Shown piece after piece: positions 47,462-58,333 of a stretch of DNA of 64,000 nt. The stretch comes from Uranotaenia lowii. Taxonomy: Eukaryota; Arthropoda; Insecta; Diptera; Culicidae. A program made the translations under genes and the position numbers. Numbering within the stretch: position 1 is the first letter of the stretch; every line of letters begins with the position of its first letter. The stretch spans positions 71,064,012 through 71,128,011 of the forward strand of contig NC_073692.1 in the NCBI RefSeq assembly GCF_029784155.1. Reading direction: 5' to 3'. The notes beneath the pieces are model-generated. The model was not told where the DNA came from. It did no database searches and saw only the letters and a program-made list of their open reading frames with translations.

Positions 47462-48965
47462 GGTACCAAATAGATTAAGTGTGGGCAAAAATATTTTCCC
47501 TAGATAAAACTTTATAAACACTTTAAAAAGGACCTAATTTAAAAATGTACTTTTAACAGCCTCTCGGTGGCATCAATTCTCATTTCACGCTTCATTGAGG
47601 AGCGAAATTTAATTGAAAACCACTGAGAACAGGCACCGGTTTTCCCACAAGAAAACCGATTCGAAGGAAAACTTACCTCCCAGGGTGTGCGCCTACCACA
47701 TCCTTCTAACTCGCACAGCCAGGGCACCTACTTTTTTCCACCTCCCTCACGGCTAGAGAGTCGAACTTGGCAACTTTCTCAATTCACAGAACACACGCCC
47801 TCGCCGCTTGGTTCAAACCAAGGAAGACACATCATCCGGCAGCAACAACACAAGGCTCGGACCCGGAGTGAGTTTAATTTTAATTAAATTTCAATGCTGT
47901 CAGTTGGGTCCATGTGCTTTTTTTTGCTGCTGCTACTCAAAAAGTTTGCCAGCAGCTGGGCCTATGTGTGAGTATGTATGAAGGCGCGCGTACCACAGAC
48001 ATCAGAGGGAAACCATTCACAAAGTTGTGAACCTTATGGGAAGGGAAGTCCAAAATTTTTTAGAACTTTATCCTACCGATGCCGTGAAATATGAGGTTAT
48101 TTTTTCGTCGTCTTGTGCCGGAACCTACATATTTTTCTGGTGCCAATCGGCTAGTTTACCACTAACGGCAGCTTCAAGTTGAGAGCACCACACCATGTGA
48201 TCATAAAGTTTCCAGGGATCTCTCAAAGTTTCTAATAGATAGATAATAAATTTATTAGACATTTTTTTAAGGCACTCAAAATATCTTACCTTCGTGAAAA
48301 CATGGAGAAAGCGAGCGATAATTGAGATTGATGTGAAATGACAATCACTTATTGGTTTCAAAGTTCCATTGAAGTGAACGCTTTTCTACTGAAAGTTCTT
48401 AAGAAAATGGAGTTGACTTAACTTTAATGAAAACAACACATGAACTCTCTGGAGCCACCATTATTTTCACAATAATCTAAAAAAAATCTTAGTAAGATTG
48501 TACTGTGCATTTCTATTACAAGTAACAAATACTAAAAAGATTGAAAAGGCATATTAATCATCAAAAACAAAAAAAAAATCATTTCATCTTTTTTGAAGTT
48601 GGATAGAAATTTAAAAAAATCCCTTTCTTTGCTCATAACTAATTTTTTTTTACTAAGTCAACATTCATCGCACGCTTCGTTTCAAATATTTCCACGAAAT
48701 ATGAAAAACCTAGCGTTTGTCTTTGATTTACCAACTTTTTTTTGTTGAAAAAAAAAAATGCTATTTTATAAAAAGTAAGCGTGGAATTTTTTGGAATGTG
48801 AAAAAAATCCGACTTGTTTGCTTCCGAAAATTAAAAATAACATTCTTGCCCGCGCGTGGTGCTGCTGAGCAATGTGTCAAATTTAAGAACACTCAACGTA
48901 TATTTCCAGTGCCACTCAGCTGTCAACTAACGCAACATCAACCACATCTGATAGCTCTTGGAATA
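47462..48965. other. Unassigned tract
   Basis: 47550-48010 is more balanced in composition and repeat-free to my eye; the rest is AT-rich. No frame shows a known domain. Confidence 0.4.
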
Positions 48966-51843
48966 TTAGGGTGGTTCAGTTAAAAAAAAATGGACATCGG
49001 TGAAGGAGCAATGATATCTTTAGCTCTTTTTATGTGCTTTTACAGTAAAAAATATAGTGTTGAATTTTTCAAGCAACACAGGCAGACTAATATGACAATC
49101 AAACTCACTAATATGACAATCAAACTAAATAATCCATCAAAGACACCTGTGGATTCATTTTCAAGGTTATGTGCCGTATTTACAGTCTTCAGACCGTATT
49201 AAGCATTGCCAGATGTTATTTGAAGCTATCAGGCCTAACTTATAATATTAAAGTCATCTTTTACGGACATTTTAAAACCCGGATTTGAAAAAACCCATAT
49301 TTGAGGTGAACATACCATAGCCGGATTGGTAGCCTTGCTCTAGATTTGAAGATAGTTTTGTTAAATTGAATTGATTCTGATTTGTCCAGTTTTTACTATC
49401 ATCTAGAACAGTTCTATTCCTTCATTATCTGAAAATCTCAACCAGTTTCGGATCTAAAACTTGTTAAAAATAGAAAAGGACAAGGAACATTGCCGAGACG
49501 AAGCCAATTAATGGTTGAAAACCAACCTAAAGCATGTAACGTCGTGACGCCAGAAACTTTTGTAAGATCCTCAAATTCTTGGGGGCATCGTCATTGTTTA
49601 AATTTGTAGAACTGAGAACTATTTAAAAGCTGTCAAGCCGAACTTCCGTTAGAAGGTCGTCAAACTAGAAAACCTTTGGGCTGCCTTCGAAGCGAAGCCA
49701 GTAAAAGCTTGTCGTACCGGGAACTACAAGAAGATCAACGAGCCAGTGACTCTTTATAAAAGCCTTGTGTCCGTCGCAGAGCCATAAGAAGGTCATTGAA
49801 AAGTCGTAGAGCCGAGAACCTTCTGACGAGTCGAAAACTAAACTAGATCCATCGAAAGTCGTCAGTTCGAGAGCTATTGAAAAAAATTTTTGAGGAAGGT
49901 CGCTCGGTCAGGCACTAAAAATTGTAGGGTCACATCGTTAGGTTTTGAAGGTCATCGGACTTTGAAGGTCGTCAGAATCTCAAACCTCAAGGTCGGTCAG
50001 GCCGTCAGGTCGTCAGGCTATTTGAGGTCGTTATTCTTTAAAGGTCGTCAGGCCTTGAAGGCCGTCAGACCTTGAAGGTCGTCAGGCTTTGAAGGTCGTC
50101 AAGCCTCGAAGGTCGTCAGGGCTTAAAAGTCGTCAGACATTGAAGGTCGTCAGGCCTTGAAGGTCGTCAGGCCTTGAAGGTCGTCAGGTCGTCAGACCTT
50201 TGAGGTCGTCAGGCCTTGAAGGTCGTCAGGCTTTGAAGGTCGTCAGGCTTTGAAGGTCGTCAGACCTTGAAGGTCGTCAGGCCTTGAATGTCGTCAGGCC
50301 TCGAAGGTCTTCAAGCCTAAAAAATTGTTAGGTCTTAAAAGTCGTCAGGCCTTGAAGGTCGTCAGGGCTTGAAGGTCATCAGGCCTTGAAGGTCGTCAGG
50401 CCTTGAAGGTCATCAGGCCTTGAAGGTCGTCAGGCCTTGAAGGTCGTCAGGTCTTGAAGGTAGTCAGGCCTTGAAGGTCGTCAGACCATGAAGGTCGTCA
50501 GGCCTTGCAGGTCGTCAGGCCTTGAAGATCACCAAGCCTTAAAAGTCGTCAGGCTTTAAAAGTCGTCAGGCCTTGAAGGTCGTCAGGCCTTAAAGGTCCT
50601 CATGCCTTGAAGATCGTCAGGCCTTGATGTTCGTCAGGCCACGAAGGTCGTCAGGCCTTGAAGGTCGTCAGGACTTGAAGGTCGTCAGGCCTTGAATATT
50701 GCCAGGCCTTGAATGTCGTCAGGCCTTGAAGATCATCAAGCCTTAAAAGTCGTCAGGCCTTAAAAGTCATCACTCCTTAAAAGTCGTCAGGCCATGAAGG
50801 TCGTCAGGCAACCGGATGAAAGGTCCTCAGGCCTTGATGATGGTCAGGCCTTGAAGGTCGTCAGGCCTTGATGGTCGTCAAGCCTTGAAGGTTGTCAGGT
50901 TTTGAAGGTCGTCATGCCTTGAAGGTCGTCAGGCCTTTAAGGTCCTCAGGCCTTGAAGGTCGTCAGGCCTTGAAGGTCGTCAAGCCTTGAAGGTTGTCAG
51001 GCTTTGAAGGTCGTCAAGCTTTTAAGGTTTTCAGGCTTTGAAGGTCGCATGGCCTTGAAGGTCGTCAGGCCTTGAATATCGTCAGGCCTTGAAGGTCATC
51101 AAGCCTTAAAAGTTGTCAGGTCTTAAAAGTTGTCAGGCCTTGAAGGTCGTCAGGGCTTGAAGGTCATCAGGCCTTGAAGGTCGTCAGGCCTTGAAGGTCG
51201 TCAGTCCTTGAAGGTCGTCAGGCTTTGAGGATCGTCAGGCCTTGAAGGTCGTTAGGCCTTGAAGGTCGTCAGGCCTTTGAGGTCGTCAGACCTTTGAGGT
51301 CGTCAGGATTTGAAGGTCCTTAGGCCTTTTGAGGCCGTCAGGTCTTGAAGGTCGTCAGGCCTTGAAGGTCGTCAGGAGTTGAAGGTCCTCAGGCCTCTTG
51401 AGGTCGTCAGGCCTTAAAGATCGTCAGGCCTAAAAGGTCGTCAGGCATTTAGAGGTCGTCAGGCCTTGAAGGTCGTCAGGCATTTATAGGTCGTCATGCC
51501 TTGAAGTTCGTCAGGCCTTGAAGGTCGTCAGACCATCGTCTTCGTCCGTCGCGACTCATTTAATTCAAATCATTCTCAGCGTTCACAATGGAAATGAAAG
51601 CTATCAGGCCTTGAAGATCTTCAGATCTTGAAGGTCGTCAAGCCTTAAAGGCCATCAGGCCTTGAAAGTCGTCAGGACTCAGAGAATGTCAGGACCTAAT
51701 GGTCGTTAGGCACAACCCACTCCAGCAAAATCTCGCTATACCCCTTACTTATTTTTTGAAATGTTTAAAAAAAATTCTCATCCATTTTATTGAAGTCATT
51801 CTACTTTCCCAAATTTTACTCACCGTTATGTGAATCACCCTAA
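48966..51843. mobile_element. Possible TTAGGGTG-ended element enclosing a 17-bp satellite
   Basis: TTAGGGTGGTTCA at 48966 and, inverted, TTAGGGTGATTCA ending at 51843 match 12/13. A TA precedes the left end but does not follow the right. The first nine bases resemble the ends of the MITE at 29215. The short match makes this tentative. Confidence 0.35.
49905..51720 (+). repeat. 17-bp satellite GGTCGTCAGGCCTTGAA, about 100 copies
   Basis: Diverged head-to-tail units with AAGGTCGTCAGGCCTTG as the commonest form and frequent TTTGAAG, AAAAGTCG and GGGCTT variants. Recognisable but worn GTCGTC/GAAGGTC words begin as early as 49540, and a non-repeat insert sits at 51535-51600. The unit contains the palindrome AGGCCT. 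Unlike the 9-bp arrays, the units are far from uniform, so it is older or not homogenised. Confidence 0.95.
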
Positions 51844-53925
51844 CTGAAACATGTTTCCTCTTCAACAAACCAAATCCAGCGTTCAATTTCCAGCGAACGT
51901 GACAGACGTTGTCGAAAGTTTCATTTAGCTCCCGTCTTTTTTTTCTCGTTCCTTGCACTCTGTCTTCCAGCATTTTTTATTTGTCAAGCTGTTTTCCGGC
52001 ACCTCCCCACTTTTTTGGTCCTGTTTTTTTTTTTCATTTCTTCAATCCATCCAATCCACTTGAAAAACATCGACCCCTTCGCCATGGCCCACTTCACAAA
52101 TGAGCTTAAGAGAGCGCAGATTTTCCTATCACTTTAATGTGCTGCCATCCAATTGAACGGTTTCTTCATCCTCTTTTGGCCCCTTTCTCTTTGTTGAGCA
52201 AGATGGTGTTAGATATACCTATGTTAGTTTAATAGTTCAATACTTGCTGTTTTTTTCTAAGTATTTAAACTTGGATCCATGAAGCTGCTTTTGGTTTAAC
52301 GAGGAAATGTTATTTTTAGTAAATTTATTTTGTCTGTGGATGCTTCCACTAGATTTTTTCAGTGCCACATGCAGATAAATTTCAATTTATGGAAGGTCTC
52401 AACTTCAACAGCTTATGGAGGTCTCAAAATTGAATTGTTTATAATTGTGATTATTAAAACTGATGCTAAACCTGACTTAAGCAACATCTGGACAACTTTA
52501 CTATTTGAATTAGTAATTCAATTTCTTCCAGATCCCTAGGAAAAATATGCATGATCTAAGAGTTTTCTTGAAGAAAGAAAAATATTTTTCCAGACCGGTT
52601 TTTCTCAACAGCTGCCTCGACTTCATCTCCCTCAATGGGAAAGTGTTTTCCCATTTTCCATACACATGTCTTAAGATCTTACCAGGATTCTCTTTCTCTG
52701 TTCATACGGTTCCGGCTGCAAAAAGTAGCACTGTCATGGTTTTTGCGCGGGCCGCCTTTCTCGTTTCTCGCTCCTTGCACTTATTTATATTTCATTTTAA
52801 TTAAATTTCATTTGCCTCGACAAAAGAAGCTTGCCAAGTTGTTGGATGTGTGGCGGTTTTGTGTTTCACTTCACAGAAAACCGAGGACTGTGGGTGGCAT
52901 CATGGGTGAGAATGAGTGAAAATGAGCGCCCGGATTCTTCCGCAACTCCTTTTCGTCGTTTTTGCATAGAAACAAAACTCCAACGCAAACAAGGAAGTCT
53001 TCCGTAGTGTTCCAAACTTGCCGCCAAGGTAGGAAATAAGTTTCCTCATTCTAGGGTTTTTTTTTCTTCTCTCACTCCACTTCGCCATCTTTGATGATGG
53101 GAACAGAAAGCCACTTGTATAAATAAGAGATACCATTTTTCGGTTTCGGTTTTCCTCGAGGTTTGTTCCGGCCGTGATTAAGATTTTCGCTTCGCTGAAG
53201 CTGTAGCTCTGGAAGTTGTTTCGGAAAATTTCCCTTTTGTTACACACAACAAATAACGTTGATGCGATTAAATTTTGGCGCCCCCATATTGTTATTGCTT
53301 CGGGAGAGCGTCTCGAGTCAGCAACAGCAAAAATAGAAAGCAAGCAAGAAAAAACGAGAAAATAAAACGTTAAAAGCACGAAACGTGACGATGCTACTAG
53401 CTGCCGGAAAAGCAAAATTCTTTTGAAGTCTTCTGCCGAAACTTCCACGAATGTATTCGAACGAGGAGGCTCAACGAGATTAAAATTTCATACGAATCGA
53501 TCAAAAGAGCCGATAATTGAATTTCGGCGGAAACAAAGCGCGTGAACATGAATAACGAGCGCAGGCGCGCGCGTTTTGTATCGCGTTCGCTGGAATGTTC
53601 ACCGCCCCCTCCCTCCTCTTAACGCCCCCGTCTCACCGAGACAAATGCTTGATTCAATTTACCCAGTAGGAGTCATAATAAACTATATTAAACCGCTTTC
53701 ACTAGAATGATTTACCGAAGAAAAAACTAGTGAAAAAAATTTCATAAAACGCATCGGTTGACTATGCAGAAAACGACGTTTTTTTTTCGACAAATTCCTA
53801 CAACAGAAAGAGGTGAGTATTTCCCCATTCAAATATCTCGAATATGTACGGGCATAGTCCGTTTTCAGATGAATGTTCCAGAGGATCTTTATAGACGAGC
53901 CCGCCATATTGTTTATTGTTTATTA
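51844..53925. other. Unassigned tract with one orphan frame
   Basis: Comparatively balanced composition, most GC-rich at 53540-53640 (GCGCGCGCG words). No repeat ends are visible. A minus-strand frame at 52900-53448 is listed separately. Confidence 0.4.
52900..53448 (-). CDS. Orphan 182-codon open frame, unknown
   Basis: ATG-started minus-strand frame. Residues about 22-42 (FVLLTFYFLVFSCLLSIFAV) form one strongly hydrophobic segment that could be a membrane anchor or signal peptide. The rest is basic, with KWSERRKKNPRMRK. I recognise no family, and no partner exon or splice pattern supports it. It lies in the least repetitive part of the window, which is the only argument in its favour. Confidence 0.13.
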   Translation of the reverse strand: MEVSAEDFKRILLFRQLVASSRFVLLTFYFLVFSCLLSIFAVADSRRSPEAITIWGRQNLIASTLFVVCNKREIFRNNFQSYSFSEAKILITAGTNLEENRNRKMVSLIYTSGFLFPSSKMAKWSERRKKNPRMRKLISYLGGKFGTLRKTSLFALEFCFYAKTTKRSCGRIRALIFTHSHP

Positions 53926-54103
53926 GAATAAAATCAACGGATCGTATGTAGATCCTAATGATAACTTAATAGTAATATCAATACAAGATAAAAATTAACA
54001 CAGATTTATACATTTCTTCAAACAGTTAAAACTGTTCTCAGGAACACGTTCCTCGAAACAACAAAGTCGAAATGCTCAGAAAAGCGATTGAACGTTTTCA
54101 ATA
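53926..54103 (-). pseudogene. 3' end of an EN-RT retrotransposon (left of the mariner insertion)
   Basis: Minus-strand reading gives LKTFNRFSEHFDFVVSRNVF, aligned with IKTFNRYSGYFDFDVSRDVF at the C-terminus of the 23436-24296 protein. The 3' end shares CAACGGATC and AGATCC (inverted) with that copy and ends in AATAAACAATA-type repeats at about 53915-53935. Confidence 0.8.
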
Positions 54104-55329
54104 AAGGGTTAAAATTTGGCCAAGGGAAAACGCGTGTAAATCGGTGAAATCGTTTATTTAAAAAATCAAATTAAATTTTTTTTTCAAGTTTAATAAGTAT
54201 AACATTCAGGAAAAATATTCATTTACCCTTCCGCTTTCCAATTCCGAATTGCCGGGCCTTACGCTTAGCCCATGCCATCAGATTTTGTACAGCCACCTTG
54301 TCCACCTTCTTCGCCGCAGAAAGCCAGTTTGCCTTGAACTGCTGCTCGTCCTCAGCAGTGTTTGGTCTTCCTTTGGTTCCGCTTGACAATAGCCCAGTAT
54401 TTCTCAATTCGGCGGAGCTCTGGCGTGTTGGGAGGGTTCTTGTCCTTGGGAACCATCTGCACGTTGTTGGCGGCGTACCACTCCATGGCCTTTTTACCGT
54501 AATGGCAAGATGCCAAATCCGACCAAACAGTACGGAACAACCGTGTTTCTTCAGGAAAGGCAGCAGACGTTTATTCCAACACTCTTTCACGTAAATTTCT
54601 TGGTTAACAGTCCCGGAAGCTATGAAAATGCTGCTTTTCAAGCCACAGGTACACAGGTACCTTTCCCCTTCCTTTAGCCGTATTAAACTTCTGTCCCAGA
54701 AGCTGCTTGTAGTCGGCTTTGATGTAGGTTTCGTCGTCCATTACCACGCAGTCAAACTTCGTCAGCATCGTCGTGTACAGCCTCCGGGATCGCGCTTTGG
54801 CCGTCGTATTTTGTTTATCATCGCGATTTGGAGTCACTACCTTCTTGTTAGTCGATAGTCCGGCTCGTTTTTTTTGGCTCGATGCACGGTTGTAGACGAT
54901 ACACCCAGCTTATTTGCGGCATCTCGGAGAGAGAGGTTAGGGTTTCGCTTGAAACTACCGGCAACTCTCTTTGTCGTCTCAGCGGCTTCCGGTTTTCGAT
55001 TTCCCCCCGATCCAGACTTCCTGGCTGTCGACAAACGTTCTCCAAATACTTTAATTACATTTGAATCGGTTGATTTGGTATCTTTTAGCGATTTTGCCAG
55101 CTTTGCGTGCGAGTAGCTCGGATTTCCGCGATGCACGAGCAAAATTTTGATACGATGCTCTTCTCCCTTGGACGGCATTTTGACAACTGAAGAGTGAATT
55201 CCAAAATCAAAATAGGAGCAGCATTCTACACACACACCTTCAAAATGAAGGGTGTTCAGGTTTTTTAAATTCAAAATTGAAAGAAATACGTCAAGTTGAT
55301 ATTGACCAAATTTTGACCGTACCACCCTT
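54104..55329 (-). mobile_element. DD37E Tc1/mariner element, copy 2, inserted in a retrotransposon
   Basis: Ends AAGGGTGGTACGGTC (at 55329, minus) and a worn AAGGGTTAAAATTTGG (at 54104). TA lies on both sides (54102-54103 and 55330-55331). Removing the element and one TA rejoins the retrotransposon codons for G-I-L-K-T-F. The 5' leader carries the short GT run (55227-55237) also present in copy 1. Confidence 0.95.
54225..55178 (-). pseudogene. DD37E transposase, inactivated (copy 2)
   Basis: The best-preserved N-terminus of the three copies: start MPSKGEEHRIKILLVHRGNP at 55178, ARKSGSGGNRKPEA, RDAANKLGVSSTTVHRAKK. An A8 run where copies 1 and 3 have A6 (near 54867) shifts the frame. It resumes as VVTPNRDDKQ, CVVMDDETYIKADYK (first Asp). 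A deletion near 54650 and another shift follow. WSDLASCHYGKKAMEWYAAN (second Asp) keeps the Tyr lost in copy 1. In the Glu position NTPELRRIEKYWAIVKRN is intact except P to R. It ends ARQFGIGKRKGK. It cannot make a transposase. Confidence 0.88.
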
Positions 55330-55330
55330 T

Positions 55331-55790
55331 ATTCCGATAACTGCGCTGTTCGCTCCGCTTACGTGAAAATGATACGACCGAGCATTAACTGCGATTCAGG
55401 GGCAGGCAATTCAAGTCACACCACTGAGCAAACACATTGAACTGCTGCTGCTGGAAATTGGTGTCCTCTTGGCTGTTTATGGTGTAAAAGAGTTTCAGGT
55501 CGTCGGCATATGCAAGATTTTTGCAGTTAAGGAGCGAGAGTTCGTCATTAAAATATATCACGAAAATAAGTGCTTCTAAATGACTTCTTTGAGGCACACA
55601 GGAGCAGGCAAGAAAATGATTTGAAAAGGAGTCACCAATACGAACGGATAACTTTCGACCTGTTAAGTAACTGTGGAACCAGTGCAGAAGAGATCCACAG
55701 AAACCCAGACGTTCCAGCTTTGCGATAGCGATATCGTGGTTCACCTTGTCGGATGCAGTATATTTATATGGCGTCAGTTTGGGTTTTCAT
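55331..55790 (-). pseudogene. RT fragment of the same retrotransposon (right of the mariner)
   Basis: Encodes DKVNHDIAIAKLERLGFCGS, SCVPQRSHLEALIFVIYFND, LAYADDLKLFYTIN (active site intact) and NCLPLNRS, 70-80% like the copy at 24297. After VVSFSRKR it jumps to GANSAVIGI, skipping about 230 residues present in the other copy, so a deletion preceded or accompanied decay. The 5' side is truncated near 55790. Confidence 0.85.
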
Positions 55791-55858
55791 AGATCACCAT
55801 CTAGAACGAATCCTTGATTGACAAACATCATATGTTTTCGACCGAGAAATGTTTTTAA

Positions 55859-57109
55859 ATTTTAATTTTTGGCTTTTTAAGGTCTTGGATCTCAATCAAA
55901 CAACTTATTTTTCGAAATACCCGACGTTTCGACCATTTTGTGTGATCTTTCTCAAGGGAACTGGAAGTTTATTTGAATAATTAGTTTTGAGCATTGTTAG
56001 TGGACTATACTAAAGTGTGTAAACTCACTTATCTGTCTGCTGTTATTGTCAATATCGTTTTTTTTTCCAACGGCTAGGTGTCCAGTACTCGCAGCTCTGT
56101 GGGGGGTATTGATGTTTTTTACATACTTATAAATTTAACATCTTACAATTTCAACCGGAAAGAAAAGATTATTTTTCATCCGATTTCCTATGGTCGCACT
56201 TTAACGAACTTTTTGAACTATGGATGTTGTGTTTTGTGGATTGTGTGGGTGTTGTTTGGGGTTGAGCTTTCCGAGTTGGTAAGTGGGATTTGAATTGGTG
56301 TAATGTGTGAGTTTAGAGTATTCTTTATGCTATTGCTATTGCTGGTTGGTTGTTTTGGTTTTACGGATTGTAATATGCCTGTGTATGTTGCACTTAATCT
56401 AGCTGTATCTGTCCTGTAGTTTACGGTATTTTCTGTGTTGGTGATATGACACATCTCCAATACACGCAATGTTGATGTGAATTGAGTGGAAATTTAATAG
56501 TCTGCCTGATGCAATCGGCTTAGCATACCACTGCGTTGATATTGTTTGATCTGTATTTCGGGTAATCAACGTGTCCAGATATAGTAATTGGTTTTGCGAT
56601 TCTTGTTCTATTGTCAATTGTAGCATTGGGTGGTAGGCGTTGAATGCTTCTAATGTTTCTTGCGTTTTATCTTCTGGTAATGCTATTATCAAGTCCTAGA
56701 CAAACTTTTGTATGTATGGAATTTGAAAGTCTAACTTTCCAGTCACGGTTTTAATTAGCGTGTCGACTACTAATTCCGCCAATATAGGTAATAAGCAACT
56801 GCCCATTGGAGTTCCTTCGGTTTGAATATAATATATGTTCCTAAACTGGAAGTATGAGCTTTCGAGGCAAAATTCAACCATCTCTAGAAACAGGTCCAAA
56901 TTGATGTTGGTACAGTGTATGGGGGAAAGTGTTTTATGTGTGAGTTTACACACTTTAGTACAGTCTACTAACAATGCTCAAAACTAATTATTCAAATAAA
57001 CTTCCAGTTCCCTTGAGAAAGACCACACAAAATGGTCGAAACGTCGGGAATTTCGAAATATAAGTTGTTTGATTGAGATCCAAGACCGTAAAAAGCCAAC
57101 AATTAAAAT
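55859..57109 (-). mobile_element. Penelope-like element with inverted ~170-bp terminal repeats
   Basis: Positions 55859-56028 and 56940-57109 are inverted copies, about 90% alike, framing one partial RT on the minus strand. Each carries CGACGTTTCGACCATTTTGT and a CTTTCTCAAGGGAACTGG segment, the region where Penelope-like elements often encode a hammerhead ribozyme. The element is 1.25 kb, so most of the coding region (N-terminal RT and any GIY-YIG endonuclease) is missing. Confidence 0.85.
56399..56974 (-). pseudogene. Penelope-like reverse transcriptase fragment
   Basis: Minus-strand reading gives LFLEMVEFCLESSYFQF, YYIQTEGTPMGSCLLPILAE (the G-x-PMGS-x-LxP motif of Penelope RT), LDFQIPYIQKFV, then a stop exactly where the first Asp of the usual YVDD/FVDD box belongs. 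After it come DLIIALPEDK, FNAYHPMLQLTIEQE, LLYLDTLITR and WYAKPIASGRLLNFHS. The order and motifs are those of the family's palm and thumb. The stop (56696-56698) and truncation inactivate it. Confidence 0.88.
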
Positions 57110-57206
57110 CATATGCTATCTTAATCATAATTTTATTTCACTATTTTTTTATGTTTTGATCTCGTTGAAAAATCCTGCTAACTGAAAGTTACTTTTTGTT
57201 TGGAGC

Positions 57207-58163
57207 CACTTATACCCCTTTGCCACCAACCCAAATGTCATTTCTAGTAAGAAGTGTTTTTTTATCGAGATGAAAATTTTTTAAAAAGTGGAATTTAATT
57301 TGTATTTAAAAGTAAATCATGTTTGAAAATTTACCATCAACAGTTAATCAATTCATTGCATTTAGTGATAATTCTTGTGAACGAAATATTATCAAATTTT
57401 GTATTTTTTTTTATTCTTACCCCAATAAATGAATCCCAAATTCCTGATTCTGGCCATAGGTATATTTTGGGCTAGGCTCAATATGTATTTGTATGAGATA
57501 ATTAGGTTAACGTTGAAGCACTAGTCGTAAATGTACTGTTAAACATAAACTCATAATGAGCGGAAGTTCATTTCTAATGTCTATTTTATCAGTTAAATGC
57601 GCAGGAAACATGCAATAATTGAAAATTCATTGGGAAATACCATGAATCATTCTTATATAATTATTCTTATATAATCATTCTTATAATTATCCTGAGGATA
57701 ATTTGTTGATATAAGAGATAAACTTCAACCTGACAAGAAAAGGTTGATCTTTAGACATTAAATCTCTCGATTAACTGTACCAGGGTACATTTCCCATCAG
57801 AACAGTAAAAAATAAATATGTTAATAAACTATTTGACTTTCGCCTTATTAAATCCCTATGTTTTCTAAATCATATCAACGAGACAAAATCTCCTGAAAAT
57901 GAAAGTTTGTTGGTGGCAAAGGGATATAAGTGAATTTATTTGGTGGCAAAGGGCTATAAGTGCAAAAATCTAAAATCATGTGTTGCCTCAATTAACGTCA
58001 AATAAAGGTTGTTTTTCTAAAAAAATGGTGTCAAATGATTTGATTTTATTTAAGAAAATCAAACTCATCAAAAAATTCCTATGGAATTTATTGGAACATA
58101 ACGAACTTTATATGCTCTTTTCTCAAAATCAGCTTTTGTGCACTTATACTCCTTTGGCTCCAA
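57207..58163. repeat. Cluster of CCAAAGG/TATAAGTG element ends
   Basis: Four end motifs of the 45482 MITE family: CACTTATACCCCTTTGCCAC at 57207, inverted copies at 57910-57932 and 57940-57962, and CACTTATACTCCTTTGGCTC at 58141. The pair 57940/58141 bounds a 224-bp MITE with the normal orientation. The others point outward and look like ends of neighbouring copies. The DNA between 57230 and 57909 is AT-rich and otherwise unassigned. Confidence 0.65.
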
Positions 58164-58333
58164 GGGCCTCATATTTGAGTATACATTAAGAAGTGGAAAC
58201 TATGAATTTTGTAAAAAACAAGAAAAATAAAGCAACGTAAACGAAAAGTGTCAAATTGACAGTCAAGGGGGGATTGAGGAGATTTTTTGTCTGGGCTTTC
58301 AGGGTATGTCCATAAAAGAGTAATGATGCAAAA

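Noticed and set aside
49905..51720. Possible CRISPR-like array
   Set aside because: Units of 17 bp abut directly with no unique spacers, and the surrounding sequence is eukaryotic.
57207..57932. A 726-bp MITE between CACTTATACC.CTTTGCCAC repeats
   Set aside because: The end motifs point outward compared with the well-defined family member at 45482, so they more likely belong to neighbouring copies.
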